NCBI RefSeq assembly: GCF_918797505.1
Contig: NC_092798.1
Location: 53,874,826 to 53,938,825 of the forward strand
DNA: 64,000 bases
Source of the DNA: Bemisia tabaci
Taxonomy: Eukaryota; Arthropoda; Insecta; Hemiptera; Aleyrodidae
Reading direction: 5' to 3'
Each line of letters begins with the position of its first letter. Position 1 is the first letter of the stretch. Under the pieces are notes generated by a model, which made no database searches, was not told the origin of the DNA, and saw only the letters and a program-made list of their open reading frames with translations. Position numbers and translations under genes: made by a program. Shown one piece after another: positions 56,232-64,000 of the stretch.

Positions 56232-58656
56232 CCGTCCATTTTTCATTTGTCTTATGAGAATCGAACCAGTTTTCCACGTCACTTCAAAACGGCGGTCGCG
56301 CCTCGCCGTTCCGACTGTCGCTATTAATCGTGACGTCACCATAGGGATTCGCCATTATATCGACTGGATCTGATTCGATACATCAAACAGGCGTTCTATC
56401 GCTGAGATTTATCGATATCGATCGGTTCAACATGTGGACACAGCCTCAGAAGTCAATCGAGTAATCTTTGGGAACTTGTTTTTTGTGTTTGATTTTTTGT
56501 TCTTGTGACTATTATGTCGCAATGATAAATGGTATTGTTAGGAATTCCCTATTTTTCAGCTTTTCTTACTCAAATCCTAAAATTTTTATTTGAGGTCATG
56601 TTCCATTGTTTTGAACCAAAGGATACATCGAACCACTGTAGACTACGATCCATTGGATCCAAACGATAGCATAAATTCTTTCGATCCTTACAATGGGAAT
56701 GAATCGATTTATATAGGTTTTCTGTGACGTGACACTAGTAGCGTCTAGGAGTCAGGAAGAGATGGAACACTCGTTACTGTTATGTAGAGAATTCGCGCGG
56801 CGTGTTGATGCATTTGCACATTAAAATCTGAGCAAAATCACGCGTTTTACTACACAGACGTTGTCTCTCCCTGTGTATACCAGACTTTTTAGCTCTCAGA
56901 CCTTTTTTTTTTAATTCTTTAAAATTTGAACTTACGCTGAATCGTATAAATTGAAAATAAAGCAGTCGAAAGTTAATTTTTTTTTAAAGAGGACAGGATC
57001 GTATATTTTTTTAATTTTTCACCCTCTGCTCTTTTCCCCCAAGTTACGTTCAAAGGCCGATCAAAATAGAATATCGCCGTGAAATATCTGCGAAATGCTC
57101 AATTATTTCTCTTTTCTTATCGAGTCCAACTCGGGTCAGTTAGGTGGGCGGGCGTCTCTAAATCATTTTACCCACCCCCAGGGGGGGAGGGTGGATCTGG
57201 AGGTGGAAAACATCCACGTGACAAACGGGGAGGGGGAGAGGGGTGTCGAGCCAAAGTGACGTCCCCGCATCTCGACACAGTGTAATCACGAAAATTCAAA
57301 AACGTATCATACCTGAACATGTCTGAAGAAAGAAGGAACATGTAAGTGAGAGACTTTAAGAATACTAAACTTAAAGTATAGCAGTATTTTGCTTATACAT
57401 TTTACGAGAACAGAATAAATGATTAGGTGCGCATTGCGCAACGTTCTGGCTATGAATTGGTGAAGGAATACCTTCACTTCAGAGACTTAAACGATCGGTT
57501 ATAAAAGAAGTTACCAAGTAATTTTACATCCTCATGACTTGCCTTTTATAATATTTATCTAAGAATGATGGTCTATTTGGACCTGGTTTATTTCATATTT
57601 AATACAATATGTACTTCTAAATTATTTTTCAAACAATTTTTTTACATACTTCATTTATTAATTCTATATACATGCATTCCACTTCAACTTAATAATAATT
57701 ATGTGTTGACCTGATTTACTCCCGTGATATACTCTTTTTGGAAAACAGTGCGAAACTTCAATCATTCATACTGAGAAAAGAAGCGGATTTTTGACTTGCC
57801 TAAAGTGCTTAACGTTATTTTCGAGTCATTCTGAACGCCTACGCGGAAGGGGGGAGGGTACGCTTGTAACGATGTGTTGGTGGGAGGAGGGTGTCAGAGT
57901 GAGTGACATGTAGATGCGAAAGGTGGAGGGAGGGGTAAACAAGTCGGGGAAAATGGGTGACGTAATTTATGGATGATCCCTTCCCGATGAATCGAGGAAC
58001 CGGAAACCACTGCAATCTTTGGTGGATCGTGATGAGCGCGGGGGGGAGGGGGGTTCGCCAATTTTTGAATAGCGAGGAAGTACTTCTCCACATGAAGTGG
58101 CTAATGTAAGCAAGTATGCAATGGAAGATAGTATAAGTAATGGGCCGTAAAGCATCATGACTCCTCTCTCCAGATGAGCGTCTGAACTTATTAAACGCGG
58201 CGCGGCGGAGGTGTACGCCAGAGTTATGATGTAAGAACTGACCCGAATCTGAAAGGCTACTGCAAGTGCACATGAACGCCAGCCGCCCCGCCGCCTTGTA
58301 AAAATGTCAAATCTTGAGTTGTGCTTAATTATTGGCAAACTCGTTTATATCATTCGATGCTCATTTCAACACATGCCTCTTTGGCTCCGAGTCCACCGTC
58401 AATCCAGCCGCAGCCGTTGTTGTTGGATGTTCATACTCTTTCTCTGTCACGCGTATTGTGTTTTGCAACGGGCTGCTTTTGACATGAATCTGGCTGCTCA
58501 GCGCGCTTGCACTTTGTAGGAGATCGGTTCGGTGGAGCATAGATCGCAACTTCGTACAAGGTCACTCTGACTCTAATAACTGTATTCACATAGAGCTAGC
58601 TTTCTTCCGCTCTTTGCAGTCAATAAGTCAATTTGTGGGAATCACTATACTTACCT

Positions 58657-58657
<1 letters not shown>
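56232..58657. other. Intergenic, no gene seen
   Basis: G-rich run near 57178-57240 and GC-rich part 57840-58280. No coding exon could be supported. Confidence 0.4.

Positions 58658-58702
<45 letters not shown>
58658..58702. repeat. Poly(T) tract, 45 bases
   Basis: An uninterrupted T run. It could be the A tail of a minus-strand retroelement, but no element body was recognised beside it. Confidence 0.95.
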
Positions 58703-58706
<4 letters not shown>

Positions 58707-61186
58707 ATGATTAAAAATTATACAGAGGACTAAAGTTTGAAGCCTGGAACATGGTCAAAAATATTTCCGCAGCAAATGTGGAGTTCATTTTCATAGTGGG
58801 ACACCAATTATGGCAACTAGGAATGCACACCCCTCAAAAACGCCGTCAGAAGTTTTACAGGAATGTCTATACAATGAATGCCAACCATCAGATAGGATTT
58901 AGCGATAGCTTTTAGACGAATTTATAAGCACTGGAATTTTACCTGCTATCTATGGAAAACCTGCTTTAATGAATGATTGCATCTGCTTCATCGGAAGATT
59001 TGGAAAAAAATATTGCATCTGTATACTGCTCCTCTGTAAGTAGATGTGCATTTTACAAAAGCTTACTTTTCAATGCACCTAGATTCACTACTACCGCAGT
59101 ACCGCCATGAGTATTATTCGAATATTTCATGTTTGATATTTTAGAAGTTTCAATTGTAATTTCAGAGGCTGTAAAATATTTCAAAGTAATAAAATGTATT
59201 TTAAGGGGCTGAGTATATGCTAGCGACAAATATGTATATAAAATGCATTAAAATCCCATGGTTTTTCGTCGTATTTAAATCACTTTAAGTTGCTCTCGTG
59301 TTCATCAAAGACCACTCAATTTTCTTCAAGGCAGAGGACCGATGGAAAAATGAACTGACTTGAAAAATTTATGAACGTTCGAATTAATATTCATCAATTG
59401 ACCCATTAATTTTATTCCGATTATTCTTGTTTCCTCGTTCGTGACTTCTGAAGATCCGACGTCGCGTTGTCGCCGTCGGTGGAAAGTGTTAAAATAAATT
59501 CTCTCGTAGAATTCCTCAGAAAATCAAATACTGAGTCGTATTTTTCATTGCTTTTGACTATCTCACGAAATCTCATGCAATACCTGTGCCCCTTGAAATT
59601 TCACAATCTTATTTTTCATCAAGAGTATAAACTCTTGCTTCCTGACGCCCAGCTTGGACAAAGCTTTTCTATCGGCCCAGACAGCAGAGCTACTCGAAAG
59701 AGGGACGGCAACGCGGGAGTTTTTTCGTATGCTTTTTATGATGAAGAAAGTGAAAGGGTTGTGAGCGCTACGTAGAACAAGTTGATTTTTGTGATATTCC
59801 GTAGCGATGCACCGCCACCGCAGCGCACATTACACCGTATCGTATGCACGGAAAAGCCCCAGCGCGGCGCTTGCGCTGGCGTCTCCAACAGTATCAGTTA
59901 CATCAAGCAGTCGGAGAGCTATGAGGAATCATTGCCTCGATCCCATGAATGCCATAATGCCAGGAATAAAGTATTATATTAAACAGCTGGAGCTTCCATA
60001 ACGATGGCTTAAGTGCCGTACCACGTACCTCCGTTGCGGTATTTTAAAATGTTTGCTCCTAAGTATTTTATTATTTCCAAGAGAAACGAACTAACCTTAT
60101 TTCTTGAAATTTGTATTCTATATTTTGCTAGCCGAGAAGAAAAACCAAGGGAATTCCTTAAAAAAAGTCACGAAAATGAGATTTTCACGGGCATCGATAA
60201 GTGGCGGCCTTCCGCGTAAGCGCTTTTCACACGTCGAAAATGGGAGCCGAAAGTGAGGTTACGCGGTCGTTGTTCATCAGTCGTTCTTTCATAAATTTCA
60301 ACTTTTTTGTTCAAATTTACTCTCAAATTATTGGAGCAGCTGATATAAATTGGTAGCTGTTGAGTCCCGACTCATCATCGGTTGCTGAAAGTTACGCGGA
60401 CGGCGCAAACTTTGCGGAATCTGGCGGCAACATTCATCGATGTGTTGATGGCCTCCATTTTGAGCCCCTATTTTCGAAGTTTGAAGTGGGCACTACGCCA
60501 CCTCGTGGGCTTCCATAGAAACCTAGTTACAAGACCTGCGGTGTCGCGCCGAGAAACGATACCAATAGCTCGGCCGGTGGCGCCAAGAGCCGTTAAAAAT
60601 TGGAGACTTGAACTGGAAAAACAACACGGAAAAAATGAGTTAGGATTGAGGACTAGTTTCTGCCCTTCAACACTACCGCGCGGTACCTGATTTCGCAGTC
60701 GTAAGCCAAGGTAGTGCTGAGGCTTACCTCGCGCTTGCGTTCCACGCTAGATGACCCGTGACGTTCAGAAACAGATCTGGCAGCGCGTAGGCTCAGCAAC
60801 AGAAGGCTCCAAGGATAGATCCGGCAGGGGTAAAGCCTACTTGATGCAAAGTTGCCAAAATGTGCGAAAAAATCTGATTACACCCGTAGAGCATAATTTC
60901 ATCGCGCACAATATAGTTTTTTCAATTATTTTTATTTTTTTTAATTTTTTATTTTTTTAAATTTTTCTTGCAGTTTATTTGGCTTTTCTTCCTGTTTTTT
61001 TTTGTTGCTCAGGAAGCCATAGCTAGCTATAGACACGAGTTTTTACAAAGAAATTAATTGTCAACGGGCATCAGGGGTACTTTTAGAACATTCATGCTCC
61101 ATAGCTCCGCCTTTCAAATTTTAAGGGATTAAGGTCGAGTAGAATCTGTTTCTGCAGATCCACTCGTCATTTCGGTGAAAATTTGT
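58703..61186. other. Intergenic, no gene seen
   Basis: Short frames at 59467-59775 and 60382-60690 lack ATG starts in good context and have no domains. Confidence 0.35.
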
Positions 61187-61260
61187 CGCCACCACCGGGA
61201 TTCGAACCCGGGATCTATGGGTCTAGAGTCAGACGCGCTAACCACTAGGCCAACCTGGCC
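61187..61260 (-). repeat. tRNA-derived SINE head or tRNA pseudogene
   Basis: On the minus strand, TGGCCTAGTGG (61252-61242) is a perfect A box and GGTTCGAATCC (61208-61198) a perfect B box. The T arm CCGGG/CCCGG pairs fully. The acceptor stem pairs only for its first four base pairs and the anticodon stem does not form, so it is not a working tRNA. The downstream sequence (CACCGAAATGACGAGTGG) may be the SINE body. Confidence 0.65.
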
Positions 61261-62300
61261 AGCTTGCTTGTGTGAAGGAAAATCTGAGTTTTTGGGTGTT
61301 GATTCTTTCCTCGTAGTATTAAACTATTACTTTAAATAAAGCGCCGGACTGGGCAACGCGATGCGGGGCAGCCATGTTCTCTTTCCTCGTCCGAGGCGAA
61401 TACGATGACGTAGTCGAGCAGTCCACGGCGCATACGCATCCCGGACATTCTAGCCTTCCGCAAGAGAAATTCTACTTGTGGAAACAAGCTTGCCTTGTGT
61501 GTTGCAGTCAAGCGGCGGGTAGGCGCTACGGACAGCGAGAGGTAGCGTTGACGAATACATGTTCTGTTCCTCAGGACTACCGACCCTAAAACTACCCATA
61601 GGTAGTGCCGAACCCTACCCTGATTTTTTTCCGTGAATGGCTACGATGTGGAGAACAGTGGAGTTGAATATAGTGGCAACAAGAGCGTTGACTACGCCGC
61701 CTGTTGCAAGTGCTCCGTGAATTCATGATCCACATAACAAGAGAGACGCTGTGTCAAATTGTGTGAAGAATTTTAGCGATATCGGAGTAAAATGGCGGGC
61801 GGGGCCTCACGACGGCGACGGCGACGGTGACGGCGCGACGCGACGACGCGCGACGTGACGTGAGCCGACGAGACTTGGCATTGGGAGCCAAGCAGTCTGC
61901 ACCGGCTTCCACGTCCACCCGTTCTCATTCATTTTTTATCGGAGCCTTTTTACACGACACCGCAGCGCGGGCGCGGGCGCGGGTTATGTGTTCAATCGTA
62001 CGACGCAACGCGACGCCAGAACCACGTATCTGCCCACGACTGGCCTGGCACGAACGCCTTTCTGCATGTCGGTATTCTTACCTGTCGCTTGACTTGGGTC
62101 GCCAACCTGTCCGAGCGCGCTTGCTCGAATCCTCGGCGCTCGGCTGGGAATGAGTCATTGCGGCGCAACACCACTCGGCCGAGTAAAAGTTGTGTGTCAA
62201 GAAAACGGCGGCTCGTAAAATTGGTATAAGGAGCGGACTCGTCGAATCCGAAACAGCTTCGTTTGCAAATGAGCTCCATGCTTTGGTCCAATTTACAATG
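61261..62300. other. GC-rich region with (GACGGC)n and (GGCGCG)n runs
   Basis: GACGGCGACGGCGACGG lies at about 61809-61825, and CGGGCGCGGGCGCGGG at about 61968-61983. An ATG-started frame at 61374 is considered under findings. It may be a promoter region upstream or downstream of an unresolved gene. Confidence 0.4.
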
Positions 62301-62302
62301 AG

Positions 62303-62328
62303 CGGCGCCGCGCCGCGCCGCGCCGGCA
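62303..62328. repeat. (CCGCG)n microsatellite
   Basis: GCGCCGCGCCGCGCCGCGCC, four perfect units. Confidence 0.9.
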
Positions 62329-62358
62329 GTTAGAATGAACTACAGAGAATGAGCTTAC

Positions 62359-62517
62359 ATGCCATTCATTCGTATCAACGTGGTGGCGCGCACATCTGGG
62401 AGTGCCCCCGGGATCGGGAGAAGATCCTACCGGGCCTCTTGAGAAGGCACCCATTTTATCGCAAGCATTAGTCATCAGCCGGTTGTAGGTAGCGGGACAC
62501 TTCTCCACGTCGGCCAT
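62359..62517 (-). CDS. Candidate first coding exon of an unidentified gene (partial)
   Basis: On the minus strand GACACCATGG gives an ideal start context at 62517. The frame reads MADVEKCPATYNRLMTNACD, then KMGAFSRGPVG, and runs for exactly 53 codons to CAT|GTAAGC, a strong splice donor at 62358. An earlier donor GTAGGA at 62430 would cut after 29 codons. Codon choice is more gene-like than elsewhere in the right half. I do not recognise the protein and found no second exon, so this may be a chance frame in GC-rich DNA. Confidence 0.38.
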
Positions 62518-63723
62518 GGTGTCTTGGACCGGAAACAACCGGGATTCATCAAGAATGATTTTCAAAGAAAATAAGGACAAATCAGGAAATCTGTCCTAGA
62601 TATCGGGAATCTCTTGTTCTTTCGCCCATAGGCCATTTCATTTTCAAAATCTCCGGAGATAGAGAACTTGCAGGTGTCTGAAATTTGATGAATTTCGTGT
62701 TGAAAGTGGTGTTCCATTGGAAGTGGAAACTGCTGAGTGAAGTGAACACGAGGATACCTTTGGTTCATGAAGTGAACAATTATCGGAGAAGATATGACAA
62801 AATTATCTAATCTGCTAAAATACGTGTTTTTAAATTGGAAATGCCGCCAGATGACGTCACTTCGCGATGCAAGACACACGACGTACGAAAGAGGAAAGGA
62901 GAGAAATTTAAAACCCTCCGTGTATTCCAGCTTCACAAGAAATCTGCGCGATTTTGGAGTGACGCGCCGCGCGCCTTCATTCCGTGCGACACCTCCCGCA
63001 CTCCCGCCAAGTTGGTTTAGTTGCGTGACCTAATCTAACCTATCGCGAGTGTCCTATGGCAGTCCCACGCTTTTGCGACTTTGAGTAGGATCGGGATCAT
63101 CATGATAGCCGTGAATTGTGAATCTAGCTTATCGCTAGCTAATTGTGAGTTTGAAAATGCCTATCTCTTTTGCTACATCTATAGATAGATATCCTCTGTT
63201 TTTCTTTACGAGGAGACTAACTTGTAAGCATTATTCCTAATCTCGTCTGCTAAACATATTTATGAATAAATTGCATTGCCTCTCACAAAATGTGAAGAAC
63301 TGTGCGTGTGGCTCATTTTTTCTTTTAATTACATTTGGGTTATCTTAACGTACAGATTAATTGTTTATTGAAGAGAAGATGTTGACGCTTGGTCGAGATA
63401 GAAGAAGTTCATGAAAAATGTTGCCACTATTACTAACGAACGTGGTGCTGAAAATTTCGTGCCACATAGTAAGAGTCCCCATCGGCATTGCCGTAATTTT
63501 CCTTGAACGGCGCACTATGGTCCGAATAGCCGGTTTAAGCGGCATTAAATCAGATATGTATGTTTAAACCTCGCAACATGAGTTTTCAGGGGTTTTTAGG
63601 GTCGCTGAGTGCAAAAATGCTATTATTCTTCAGGAAAAATCCATTTTTAACATTTTTATACTTTATATAACTGTGGTAATATTTTGTTCAGAAACCTTAA
63701 ATTGAGGCACTCGGATCAAGTTG
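62518..63723. other. Intergenic, no gene seen
   Basis: If the exon at 62359-62517 is real, the bases just above 62517 would be its 5' leader and promoter; no TATA stands out. The rest is unremarkable. Confidence 0.4.
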
Positions 63724-63810
63724 ATGCGGTGGAGCAGTTGACATCGCGTCTTACCTGTCATCTAAGTATCCCGGGTTCGATTCCCGGAAGATTTTTTTTT
63801 TTTTTTTTTT
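63724..63810 (+). repeat. tRNA-like SINE head followed by a T run
   Basis: TGGAGCAGTTG at 63730 resembles an A box, GGTTCGATTCC at 63774-63784 is a perfect B box, and CCCGG/CCGGG pair in the T arm. The acceptor stem is incomplete. A 19-base T run follows at 63792, which would end pol III transcription. Confidence 0.55.
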
Positions 63811-64000
63811 ATAAGTTTAAAAATTAATTTTACATTGGATGGACTATAAGAAGCTAAAAGTAGAGCCTCGTCAAACACTACTATCAAGGGAAGTTGAAAA
63901 AGACAGCTCAGGATAATACTTCTACGTTTCATGGCTCCAGAGGCCTACTTTCAAGTCCCACCGATCAGCCGTTTGAACTTGTTTTCGTCTGCCAAGCTAA

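Noticed and set aside
61187..61260. A functional tRNA gene on the minus strand.
   Set aside because: The A box, B box and T arm are good, but the anticodon stem does not form and only four of seven acceptor pairs match. It is listed as a SINE or pseudogene.

Overview
The window is a piece of a nuclear animal genome, most likely an insect. The evidence is one spliced secreted alpha-glucosidase of the insect maltase/sucrase type, GT-AG introns, an AT-rich background and a very dense load of small DNA transposons. Large families of such glucosidases are typical of sap feeders. Together with the repeat style this makes a whitefly-like hemipteran my best guess, but that is inference and not a sequence match.

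Layout. Positions 1 to about 3,000 hold a possible exon at the window edge, one element with about 110-bp inverted ends (1114-1674) and a small foldback. Positions 3,078-12,986 on the minus strand carry the only gene I can reconstruct: ten exons, 1,710 coding bases, 569 residues. It has a signal peptide, all four classical GH13 motifs and both catalytic acids, and a poly(A) signal lies about 95 bases past the stop. At least four small foldback elements and two GC-rich tandem repeats sit inside its introns. From 13,000 to 64,000 no gene can be followed. The only further coding candidates are a possible first coding exon on the minus strand at 62,359-62,517 (strong start context, strong splice donor) and a signal-peptide-like ORF at 39,134-39,520.

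The remaining ~50 kb is transposon-derived. The main elements are: a 1.32-kb near-perfect palindrome flanked by TA (46,825-48,144); a TA-flanked element with about 200-bp inverted ends (23,634-24,575); a region with seven copies of GTAACGGGTGTGAC (15,162-16,621); Helentron-like sequences whose GC-rich 3' modules (18,852-18,933 and 37,797-37,903) keep hairpin loops while the stems covary; several CACTG-ended elements, each with its own short repeated subterminal motif; a four-copy foldback family beginning ACTGG, one copy nested in another foldback family; a hAT-like MITE with an 8-bp target duplication; and an AGGGTGTCTAC-ended family with a 7-bp target duplication. Three tRNA-like segments look like SINE or pseudogene heads.

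The gene and the repeats do not form a joint system. The gene is an ordinary digestive or osmoregulatory enzyme locus. The most interesting material is the set of compact non-autonomous elements with unusual internal architecture.
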